DNA from: a candidate division WWE3 bacterium UBA1397
GTDB taxonomy: Bacteria > Patescibacteriota > WWE3 > UBA101185 > UBA10185
Assembly: GCA_002305205.1 (NCBI GenBank)
Contig: DBQJ01000022.1
Coordinates: forward strand, 1 to 19,982
DNA length: 19,982 bases
Reading direction: 5' to 3'
The notes beneath the pieces are model-generated. The model saw only the letters and a program-made list of their open reading frames with translations. It made no database searches and was not told where the DNA came from. Of this stretch, positions 1 to 8,400 are shown piece by piece (position 1 is the first letter of the stretch; each line of letters begins with the position of its first letter). Position numbers and translations under genes: made by a program.

Positions 1-43
1 CCTCTAAAAAAGGGGTACTTGACATTCAAACCATAGGTATCAA

Positions 44-1504
44 CTAAATATAGTTTAATCTACCTTCTATCTTCCTACTAACGTTCTGATTATTTCTTAA
101 CCACTCTTCAAGAATTTCTTGTACTGATGTCGATACTACCTTCCATTCCCCCAATTCTTTAAGTTCATCTATTGAAATATTCAGATAATTAGAACAATTA
201 TTTAGATGGTATCCCTGTATAGAAATGGTATAAAATTCATCCGGTCTAACTTCTTCCCCCTCACATTTCAATGAAACCAATCCGTAACCCCCATCGCTAT
301 AAGTAGCGGAAATATTAGCACTAACCTGATAATTCTCCCCTTCCCCATTTCTATTCTCTGTTCTCATAATATGTTCGAATATCTTTCTGAGTTTTGATCC
401 TGTTATTTTAAATCGTGTGTAAGAATCGTCATAAGGAAATATGGTAATAAAATCTTTTAGAGTAACAAGAGGACCTAGCTTTTGTCCTCTGATGGATCCG
501 CTGCCGACAAAAGCAACATCACATTGAGACATCTCAGCTAATGCATCGGCAAAAAGATTTCCCAAGGATGTTTCAACAATTCTTTGGGGGTGAGTTAATT
601 CCTCGGTAAACTTGCAAAGTATTGTGCTGTATTTCCTATCCACAATGTCTTTAAAAGAATCAATAAATTCCTTTATACCATTATCCGGTTCTGCAACACC
701 GTCTGTAATTTCAATTAACTTCCATTCATAATCAACAATACTGTTTGTTTCATCCTCCACCCAAATGTCATATCTACCTATCTGATTAGTACCTACACCG
801 GCTTGGGATATTAATATATTATTTACCTTCTCAGGTTTATCTAATATTGTATGCGAATGCCCCCCGATAATCATATCTACTCCCCAATCCGGATTAAGAA
901 GTGCAGCTAATTCTTTATCGGATTCAAAACCAATATGGGTAAGCAGAATAGTTAAATCAATATCATCATTTTTATAAGCATTGCATATTCTTCCTACCTC
1001 TTTGCTCGCTTCTTCCAGATTTATAAAACTGCCTATTAAAGGATCTGTTTTCAAAGAATCCATAACTTTCTCAGTTACTATTCCTGTAAAAAGGATATCA
1101 AAATCATCTTTCCTGATAGTTATATGCGGTTTCATTAGTCTTTTATTGTATTTCTTTATATATAAATTAGCGTTAACTATAGGAAAATTAGCTACTCTTT
1201 CTAAAAACAACAGATGGGGAAGTCCGTAGTCAAATTCATGATTACCGAGTGTTACTACATCGGGAGCTAAATAATTCATTATTTCTATAGTAGAAATGCC
1301 TTTATACTCACTATCTATGATTGATCCTTGGAGCATATCTCCTGCTATAACATATAGGACATTCTTTTCTTCTTTTCTTACCTTATTTATATATCCGGAT
1401 AATAATGATAATCCTCCAATTAATTTACCTCTTTCCTCCGTATCTTCAGCAAAGAAATCTCCATGCATATCGTTTGAATGAAGTATGGTGAATTTTTTTC
1501 TCAT
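44..1504 (-). CDS. 5'-nucleotidase / UshA-family metallophosphatase, cytoplasmic form
   Basis: A 486-residue two-domain enzyme of the UshA/5'-nucleotidase family, which hydrolyses nucleoside monophosphates or nucleotide sugars using two metal ions. The N-terminal calcineurin-like domain carries the ordered metal motifs: SNDMHGD (10-16), GDMLQG (55-60), GNHEFDYG (87-94), H190 in LLTHIG, and GGHSHT (214-219). The C-terminal substrate-binding domain begins near residue 290 and shows the family pattern ETSLGNLFADAL (311-322) and GSGSIRG. Most relatives are exported, but this one starts directly with MRKKFTILHSND and has no signal peptide or membrane segment, so it is probably cytoplasmic. The ATG at 1504 lies just after a hairpin terminator and has no Shine-Dalgarno sequence. 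The family is certain; the exact substrate cannot be read from sequence. Confidence 0.93.
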   Translation of the reverse strand: MRKKFTILHSNDMHGDFFAEDTEERGKLIGGLSLLSGYINKVRKEEKNVLYVIAGDMLQGSIIDSEYKGISTIEIMNYLAPDVVTLGNHEFDYGLPHLLFLERVANFPIVNANLYIKKYNKRLMKPHITIRKDDFDILFTGIVTEKVMDSLKTDPLIGSFINLEEASKEVGRICNAYKNDDIDLTILLTHIGFESDKELAALLNPDWGVDMIIGGHSHTILDKPEKVNNILISQAGVGTNQIGRYDIWVEDETNSIVDYEWKLIEITDGVAEPDNGIKEFIDSFKDIVDRKYSTILCKFTEELTHPQRIVETSLGNLFADALAEMSQCDVAFVGSGSIRGQKLGPLVTLKDFITIFPYDDSYTRFKITGSKLRKIFEHIMRTENRNGEGENYQVSANISATYSDGGYGLVSLKCEGEEVRPDEFYTISIQGYHLNNCSNYLNISIDELKELGEWKVVSTSVQEILEEWLRNNQNVSRKIEGRLNYI

Positions 1505-1511
1505 ATAAATT

Positions 1512-1517
1512 ATTTTA
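1512..1517 (-). promoter_or_regulatory. Possible -10 box for the 5'-nucleotidase gene
   Basis: On the minus strand TAAAAT ends 7 bases before the ATG at 1504, which would make the transcript leaderless or nearly so. There is no good -35 box: the best hexamer at 17 bases is TTCTTC inside the upstream terminator stem. Such hexamers are common by chance in DNA this AT-rich, so this is weak. It is recorded because two better promoters in the window show the same geometry. Confidence 0.3.
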
Positions 1518-1526
1518 CTACAACCG

Positions 1527-1555
1527 AAAAGGGGGAAGAATTAACTTCCCCCTTT
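1527..1555 (-). terminator. Rho-independent terminator after the DsbA-like gene
   Basis: A perfect 11-bp inverted repeat (AAAGGGGGAAG at 1528-1538 and CTTCCCCCTTT at 1545-1555) encloses a 6-base AT loop. On the minus strand the stem is followed by a run of four T (1530-1527), so it should end transcription of the DsbA-like gene, whose stop is about 20 bases upstream. On the plus strand the T run is only three, and no plus-strand gene ends here, so action in that direction is doubtful. Confidence 0.8.
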
Positions 1556-1575
1556 ACTTCAAAATACAATCTTTG

Positions 1576-2391
1576 TTAATTACTTAATATTTTATCTACT
1601 GTACTTTGCATATCTGCATAATTGTAAGCACCGCCGTAATTAATATCATTAATAAAAAAGGATGGTGTGCCTCTTACTCCCAAGGATACTGCTAATTTCT
1701 GATCGTCTATTAATCTCTGATCAAATTTACCGCTGTCTAAACATTCTTTCATAGTATTTTCATCAACAGCACTGCTTAGAAACTTAGATAGTTCCCCGGA
1801 TGCCTCCTTACTATTTCTCACTTTCTCATTTATTAATGTATACCCCTCAGCACTCATTAACAGATCATTAGCTTCCCAAAATTTACCTGCATCATATGCA
1901 CAATATAATGCCTTCATACCCATCTCTCCCGCATTATGTCCATTCATGTATATTAAAGCAAAAGAAATTTTCCCCTGATCTAAAAGTTTTTTTAGTTCAA
2001 CTGCAGGAGCTATATAAGTACCCCCATCTTCTACTAACTTAAATGCGCCTGATTTTATATTCAATTCATTATTCTTACCCCCTGCAATATTACAGTAAGG
2101 ACAGCTCGGATCGGATATTTCTAAGGCAACTAACTTGTTATCAGCACTCCCAAATTTAATATAAGCTTTATTAAAAGCATTCTTGATTGCTTCTATATCA
2201 ACAGTTGTCTTACCTTCTTTATTATTTTGGTTGTCATCTTTCTTTGTACTGCTATCACCAAGTACTGTATTTTTCATATCAGTTACTGTCTTCTCTAAAG
2301 TATTTACTTTTTTATTCATTGAAAATACATAGAAGAAACCACCTATCAAAAGACAGATTATTAAATATTTGGTGTAGTCTGTTTTATTCAC
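1576..2391 (-). CDS. Membrane-anchored DsbA-like thiol oxidoreductase
   Basis: A thioredoxin-fold protein of the DsbA/DsbG group with one N-terminal membrane segment (about residues 8-24 from the GTG start) and a short charged, low-complexity linker, placing the catalytic domain outside the membrane. The redox motif CPYC is at about residues 97-100, followed by a helical insertion and the cis-proline loop GTPSFF (P243). It probably forms or exchanges disulfides in exported proteins. I chose GTG at 2391 because GGAGG (2397-2401) sits exactly 5 bases upstream. The longer ATG starts at 2403 and 2430 lack a ribosome site, and the ATG at 2403 overlaps this one. It is followed by a strong terminator. 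No DsbB/VKOR partner is visible in the window. Function in disulfide formation rather than reduction is inferred. Confidence 0.85.
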   Translation of the reverse strand: MNKTDYTKYLIICLLIGGFFYVFSMNKKVNTLEKTVTDMKNTVLGDSSTKKDDNQNNKEGKTTVDIEAIKNAFNKAYIKFGSADNKLVALEISDPSCPYCNIAGGKNNELNIKSGAFKLVEDGGTYIAPAVELKKLLDQGKISFALIYMNGHNAGEMGMKALYCAYDAGKFWEANDLLMSAEGYTLINEKVRNSKEASGELSKFLSSAVDENTMKECLDSGKFDQRLIDDQKLAVSLGVRGTPSFFINDINYGGAYNYADMQSTVDKILSN

Positions 2392-2396
2392 AAAAA

Positions 2397-2401
2397 CCTC
2401 C
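2397..2401 (-). promoter_or_regulatory. Ribosome binding site deciding a GTG start
   Basis: Minus-strand GGAGG followed by TTTTT and then GTG at 2391. This is one of the few clear Shine-Dalgarno sequences in the window and supports the GTG start over the two upstream in-frame ATG codons, the nearer of which (2403-2401) shares its G with the motif. Confidence 0.6.
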
Positions 2402-2442
2402 ATAAATAGATAAACACTAATGAAAAACAAGATAGTATTTTC

Positions 2443-2462
2443 TTGTACAGGGAATAGTACAA
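2443..2462. repeat. Inverted repeat upstream of the DsbA-like gene
   Basis: TTGTAC (2443-2448) and GTACAA (2457-2462) form perfect 6-bp arms around 8 bases, in the 100 bp between the permease stop and the DsbA-like start. It could be an operator or a small hairpin; no T run makes it a terminator. Function unknown. Confidence 0.35.
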
Positions 2463-2491
2463 CATATAGATAAGCTAATCAAACACCATTC

Positions 2492-4603
2492 TCATTCGTA
2501 TCTTAGAGCATTAAGCGCTGATATCTTCTTTGCACGAGTTGCAGGATATATGCCTGTTATAAAACCAACTGTGACAGATAATATTATTATAAGCAATACA
2601 AATGTCCCCGGTATTTTTGTTATATCGATATAACCCACACCTTTAGCTACAGAAAATATTGATAAAATAAAACCAAGAAATTTTCCTGCAACAAAACCTA
2701 GTACCAAACCGATGCATCCTCCAAACACACCCATAATTATAGATTCACTAAGGAATAGTTCTTGAACCTCAGAACTTTTCATACCCATTGCCCTCATTAA
2801 ACCCACTTCTCTTGTTCTCTCCAATAAAGATACCGTAAGTGTATTAAACATACCTAACGAAGCAACTACTAAAGCTACAACACCCATTGCTCCTAAAACC
2901 AAACGAACTGTATTAAAAAAACTATTTATCTGATTAACTGTATCCGCAACTGATCTAGTAACAAAACCCATGGATTCTATCTGCAATCTTGTTTTCGGAA
3001 GAACTGTTTGATCCTTAGCTATCATCCTAATCTGAGAATAATTTCCTACTCCTAGTGATCTTAGGTCAATAAATGGAACGTACATCATCGGTACTTTATC
3101 GTCAGGGGTGACACCTACAATTTTATAAGAAGATAAGTTTGATTCCATCTTCTCTGTAGAATTCTTCAAAAGATCACTTGTAACTATAAACGATATATTG
3201 AATTCCTTATCTACTGCTTCCTGTTCTCTAATACCTAGTATCTGCAAAAATGCTTTATTTACTACAGCTAATTTTTTAGCAGAATTACTTAAATCTACTC
3301 TTGTAACCTTCTGAGTATCTACCGATATATTTTCCTCTAATATTTCTATAAAATTTGGGTCATCAGTAACTTTAATGGTCATGCCTGAAGATGAAGTTTG
3401 TGTAGAATCAACAGTAGTAGTTTCAGCTAAAACCAACTCCTCAGTTAATGTAGATGTGGAATCACCAAGTACCTGTCCTGATTTAAACTCTTTAATAGTA
3501 CTATGAATACTTGCATTAAATTCAGCGAAATAACCAACCTCCTGTATTTGTCTCCCTTCACTATTTCTCATTACTTTATACTTACCCCCTTCACAATCAG
3601 AATCATCCTTCTCACAATCCCCCTGCTGCCATAAAAAAACGTCTGTTTTGATCCATCTTCCGTAATAATTACCATCTAAATCTTTTCCGGCATTTCCTTC
3701 ATCACCTGAAGATTCGTACTCAGATCCCCAAACCTGCACACCCTGTTGTATACCCTCTACTCTCCTTGTATATCCTAATATCTTTGCATTTGTTGAAGGA
3801 CCCTCCCTTACCCTTATCCATTCCCCAGGATTAATTGTATAATCCACCTTTGATATTTCTTTCCCCATTTCAGGAATCAATCTCTCAGTCTTTAATCCAG
3901 CTACTTTACCCTTCTCAGAATCCAAAACCACCGCCAATTCATTACTCTCAAATATGGAACCTACAATAGGTTTGATTGCAGAGTTTTTTAGATAATCGGA
4001 AGTAACCCCATATACTGCTACATCTGTAATTGAATTATTAAATTCAACCCTCCCCACAACTGAAATCAATGGAAGCACCTCCTTAACTCCCGGTACCTGT
4101 TTAATATCAGCTACAGTTTTATCGTCCATACTTACCTTGCTGCCCGGGTTTTTATCTATATCTGCCTGCCTTAACTCATCTAACCTTGCAACTCTAGATA
4201 TAACTAAGTTTTGAAGTCCGTATCCTACGGAAACTAAAAATACAATAGCTGCTATACCTAACGACATGCCACCAACAGTAATAAATGTTCTGGCTTTTTT
4301 GGCCGACATATTCCTCAAAGCAACCTCTATCAGGTCTATCCTTGAAATGGTAAAAGGTTCATTTCTTTCAAAAATAGCTGTTGTTCTCGAATAAAAAACT
4401 GAAAACCTTTTAGCAATAAAGGATGATAGAGATCTGGGCATTATCCTCATCCTTACTACCTTAAATACTATCTGCGCTATAACATATAATCCTATTAATA
4501 CCCCAAATCTAAATAAATCAAGTAAATCCCCCCACAGTTCCTTAAAAAATGTACCGATCTTTTTAATTTTTCCTGTTATTTTTATTAAAAAATCTACGAG
4601 CAT
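2492..4603 (-). CDS. MacB-like ABC permease with SH3-like insertion and N-terminal extension
   Basis: Permease of the MacB/FtsX/LolE superfamily. It has one membrane segment (about 107-130) preceded by the typical LRNMSAKKART sequence, a large extracytoplasmic domain (about 131-560), then three membrane segments (about 565-590, 622-650, 665-688) and the family ending PATRAKKISALNALRYE. Two parts are unusual. A 90-residue N-terminal extension contains an extra hydrophobic segment (33-49). Within the extracytoplasmic domain, residues about 259-362 read like a bacterial SH3 domain (GEWIRVREGPSTNAKILGYT, then YGRWIKT) with a cysteine pair (C330, C337). The ATG lies 4 bases after the stop of the ATPase gene, so the two form one transporter. 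Family members are mechanotransmission pumps, lipoprotein releasers or peptidoglycan-hydrolase regulators; which applies here is not known. Confidence 0.9.
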   Translation of the reverse strand: MLVDFLIKITGKIKKIGTFFKELWGDLLDLFRFGVLIGLYVIAQIVFKVVRMRIMPRSLSSFIAKRFSVFYSRTTAIFERNEPFTISRIDLIEVALRNMSAKKARTFITVGGMSLGIAAIVFLVSVGYGLQNLVISRVARLDELRQADIDKNPGSKVSMDDKTVADIKQVPGVKEVLPLISVVGRVEFNNSITDVAVYGVTSDYLKNSAIKPIVGSIFESNELAVVLDSEKGKVAGLKTERLIPEMGKEISKVDYTINPGEWIRVREGPSTNAKILGYTRRVEGIQQGVQVWGSEYESSGDEGNAGKDLDGNYYGRWIKTDVFLWQQGDCEKDDSDCEGGKYKVMRNSEGRQIQEVGYFAEFNASIHSTIKEFKSGQVLGDSTSTLTEELVLAETTTVDSTQTSSSGMTIKVTDDPNFIEILEENISVDTQKVTRVDLSNSAKKLAVVNKAFLQILGIREQEAVDKEFNISFIVTSDLLKNSTEKMESNLSSYKIVGVTPDDKVPMMYVPFIDLRSLGVGNYSQIRMIAKDQTVLPKTRLQIESMGFVTRSVADTVNQINSFFNTVRLVLGAMGVVALVVASLGMFNTLTVSLLERTREVGLMRAMGMKSSEVQELFLSESIIMGVFGGCIGLVLGFVAGKFLGFILSIFSVAKGVGYIDITKIPGTFVLLIIILSVTVGFITGIYPATRAKKISALNALRYE

Positions 4604-4607
4604 AATT

Positions 4608-5438
4608 TTATTTTACGGATTCAATTTTACTTCCAACCGCTTCCTTACCTACAATTTCTTCTTTCTTCTTATCCACAGTGACGTCCCTTTTACCATCTTC
4701 GTCTGTACCTCTTTTTAGTTTAACACTTGATTCTAAAGCAGCTTTTTCCTGCCCCCTATATATACCCTCCACTTTTCCATCTAACATTTGAACGGCAGTC
4801 TTAGAATATTTTAAATACTCCAAATCGTGTGTAACCATGATAACTGTCTTTCCTTTTGAATTTAAGTCTACTAACATACTCATTAACTCCTGCCCTGAAT
4901 TATAGTCAAGATTACCTGTAGGTTCATCAGCTACTATTATTTGAGCATCTGTAATCAAAGCTCTTGCTAAAGCTACTTTCTGCTGTTGACCACTTGATAA
5001 TTCAGTAGGTGCGTGGTTAGACCAATTTTTCATTCCTATCTGAGTTAGAGCTTCCCATGCTTTGACCAATGATTGATCTTTTCTTACACCAAGCAAACTT
5101 AAAGGAAAAGCAACATTCTCAACTACTGTTAATGCTTTTATCCAATTTGCCTGTTGATAGATCATACCGATATGCTTTTTTCTAAATAATGATCTTGAGT
5201 CCTCATCTCTATCTTCTCCATATATATCCTCTCCTAATACTTCGACGTAACCGGAAGTAGGTCCTTCAAGACCCAGCAACGTATGAAGTAAAGTTGATTT
5301 ACCACACCCTGAAGGCCCTATAATGATTACAAAATCCCCTTCCTCCACATTAAATGTTATTCCTTTTAATACCTCAATATCTTGTATTCCTACATGAAAA
5401 GTCTTCTTAACATCTTTAAGTTTTATAGCAAAAGACAT
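4608..5438 (-). CDS. LolD/MacB-type ABC transporter ATPase
   Basis: Cytoplasmic nucleotide-binding subunit of a LolD/MacB/FtsE-class ABC system. All motifs are intact: Walker A GPSGCGKST (41-49), Q-loop glutamine in IYQQ (93-96), signature LSSGQQQK (147-154), Walker B IIVADEP (167-173) and H-loop H204. The class-typical DEPTGNLD follows. About 50 residues of charged, lysine- and glutamate-rich tail (226-276) extend beyond the usual 220-230-residue core and are probably disordered. The start ATG lies one base after the TAA stop of the giant surface-protein gene, and the stop lies 4 bases before the permease, indicating translational coupling across the three genes. It powers the adjacent MacB-like permease. 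Confidence 0.95.
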   Translation of the reverse strand: MSFAIKLKDVKKTFHVGIQDIEVLKGITFNVEEGDFVIIIGPSGCGKSTLLHTLLGLEGPTSGYVEVLGEDIYGEDRDEDSRSLFRKKHIGMIYQQANWIKALTVVENVAFPLSLLGVRKDQSLVKAWEALTQIGMKNWSNHAPTELSSGQQQKVALARALITDAQIIVADEPTGNLDYNSGQELMSMLVDLNSKGKTVIMVTHDLEYLKYSKTAVQMLDGKVEGIYRGQEKAALESSVKLKRGTDEDGKRDVTVDKKKEEIVGKEAVGSKIESVK

Positions 5439-5439
5439 A

Positions 5440-8400
5440 TTATTTATTCAATTCCCCAAGAAAACCAAATACTTGCTGTAAATTAGTAATAACTAAATTC
5501 ATAGCACTATCTGTCGACTTAGGAGTAATTACTACCGTATCAACAGAACTACCAATATTAACTGCTTTATCTTTTGAAATAGCTTTTAAATGATAAACCT
5601 TGGAAGGTGTCAAGCCGGAAATAACTACAACATGGTTAAAAGTTAAAGAACTATCCTCTTGGGTTTTCTGAGCATAAGTAACCCCGGTGCCTTCTCCATA
5701 TTCAACCTGGGAAGTAGCCCCTTCATCTGTATCCCAACTTACAACTAACTGTGCTGTCTGAACCCCATCAGCAGAAGATACTATAGTTCCCTCAACTTTC
5801 AAATTAGAAACTATAGGAGGTCTGGTATCCGAAGCTGTATTAAATCTCTGTGCATCTGATGAGGCTTCATTACCAGCTACATCCCTTCCCTTAACGATTA
5901 GAACATAGGGGGTTTGAGAGACTAATCCTCTTATTAACATTCTATGTTCTCCTTTAGTAAGTGCTACATTAACTTCATCTCTAGCGGATCCCGTATTACC
6001 TTCCGGATAATATGTAACTATTGATGAAGTTTCTGTATTTGTTGACCATGAAACAAGTACCGTCGGTTGAGCTGTTCCAATTACTTGTTGTACTCTAACA
6101 TCTGCAATCCTTGGACGTGGTAATGTTTCAAAACTAAGAATATTGCCCTCATATTCATCATCCTCCGTATCAAATGTATTTATTTTATAAAAGTACTTTG
6201 TTCCGTCCTCAAGGGTGTCTATTGTAGTATTATATGTAGTTTCATCCGTAGAAGTTGATAACTCTACTGTACCTCCGAAAGCTGTGGTTTTACCGTAATA
6301 TATCCTAACTTTAGATGCATCTTTCACAGTATATTGGAGGACCACACTAGCTATACCTGCTGTTTTTACACCCGGATCGGTTATTGTGGGAGCTGGTTCC
6401 GTTTCAAATTCAAATTCTTCACTCATACCTGTATTTCCATCCTCATCTGTCCACTTAGCTGTAACGTAATATTTAGTCCCTGGATCAAGATTGTCTAAAT
6501 TTATTTCATGGGCTGTAGTCTGATTTGAATTAGAAGGCTCCTCATCAAAATAATCATCAGAACTTGTTCCATATTGAACTTTAGTATCGCACGATCTATC
6601 TGTAGCCCATGTTATTGTTGCTTTCTTTGTTGTTACATCTGTAACTTCTGGATCATCCATAAGTTCGGGAGGACTTGTATACCTACCTGTCGGAAGCATT
6701 GAAACAGGTTCGGTGAATGCTCCACAATTGTTTGTATTGTCACACGCTCTTATCTTGTAATAATGATCTACTTGAGTTAAACCCGTGGACACAAATGCTA
6801 TACCGGTGGTAGTTGCTTCATAATCGTAATCCTCACCATCAATTGAATGATATACCTCATAAGATAAATCTCCCGTTGCTCCCGTAGGAGGTTCCCAGGA
6901 AGTGGCTAATTTCCATGAACTAGTGGTCTTAACAGACACATCTGCTATTTCAACTGTACGCGGTATTCCTGGAGCAGCAGTATTGGCATCAAAGTTAATT
7001 TCAGCATACTCTCTATAATTTACATTATGAGCCTCGTCCCTAGCTACAACATAAAATGTATTCGTTCCCGGCATATTAGCGAAAGCATCCGGAGCTAATG
7101 CTTCTGCGGAAATCCATGAACTGTCATCAGAACATTGCTCTAAAGACGGTTTAACATTTATAGTATAGCAGTAAGTTAACGCATCTTCCTCTCCTGAGAA
7201 TGATTCTGGAATATCCCATTCAAAAGCAAATGAGTTGGAACTGCTTGATTCCGGTTCAACAGTTAAATTAGTAGGTTTGGTTGGGGCACTTCCTGCATAA
7301 AGATATGTTTTTTGTACAGTACTTAAAGCAACATTACCAGCAGCGTCTACTGATCTCAAATAGAAAATATTATCGTCTTGGTATGCTGCACTTGATAAAT
7401 AAACACTATGATCAGTAATCACATCGGACCAAACACTAAACTCACCAGACGAAGCACCTGTTTTGTACTGATAACCATATAAACCCGCACATCCTATACT
7501 GTCATCTATTACCCCTCCTGTTGTCTTACAATCATATGCTGCGTCACTACCTAAATACGGCCAAGTAAAGGTGTATTCATTATTGCCTGTCCTGGTTGAT
7601 GGGGATACAGTTACTTCAGCGGGATTAGAGGGAGGGGTATTATCAAATCTGTATATTAAAGGGGCGTATATACCACTAAGTCTCTGAGCTTTATCTTTTG
7701 TTTGGACTCTTAAATAGTACGAACTTCCGCTGTTTAAATTATCCACAGTTATGGATAGTGACGACGAAGAACTAGAATAGAAAGTTGAGTTGATATTTGT
7801 CGCAGGGGTAGCTGAACTATCAGCACCAAGATAAACCCAGTATCCCCCTATCCCCGCACCCCCTGTATCATCGGCACCGCTTAGAGTAAATGTTGGGGCA
7901 GAATTATACCAAGTGTTTATATCAGGATTACCATCCGGAAAAGATTCGGGATTAATCTGTGACCCACTTACAGTAAATGTTGTATTTACTGAATCAGGAG
8001 GTGTTGGATTTTCGGTATCGTCCAAAGCGGTAATGGATATAGAAGTTAATTTTACTTGTTCATCGCCATTTCCTTCTAACACAGCCTGCCATGTTATACC
8101 ATAATCAGTTATTTCTAATTCACTTATATGATCGTTTATTTCTGATTCTGTGTTTGATTCATCAGTTGAATCAGAGGTATCCCATCCATCCCCATCCCAC
8201 CATTTCCAAGTTGTACCTCTATCTGTTGATAAACGATATTCTATTGAACCTAAACCATTAGTATTTGCAGATAAAGATACAAACGATCCTATTCCTCCTA
8301 CTCCATATCCCCAGGCAGGAGAGCTGGCTGATATAATTTGCGGGTCGGAGGAATATGGTTTTGTATTAAAGGATGTTCTGGCAATATTGCTTATTCTTAC

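Noticed and set aside
2443..2462. Terminator between the permease and the DsbA-like gene
   Set aside because: The inverted repeat has only 6-bp AT-rich arms and no following T run in the minus direction.
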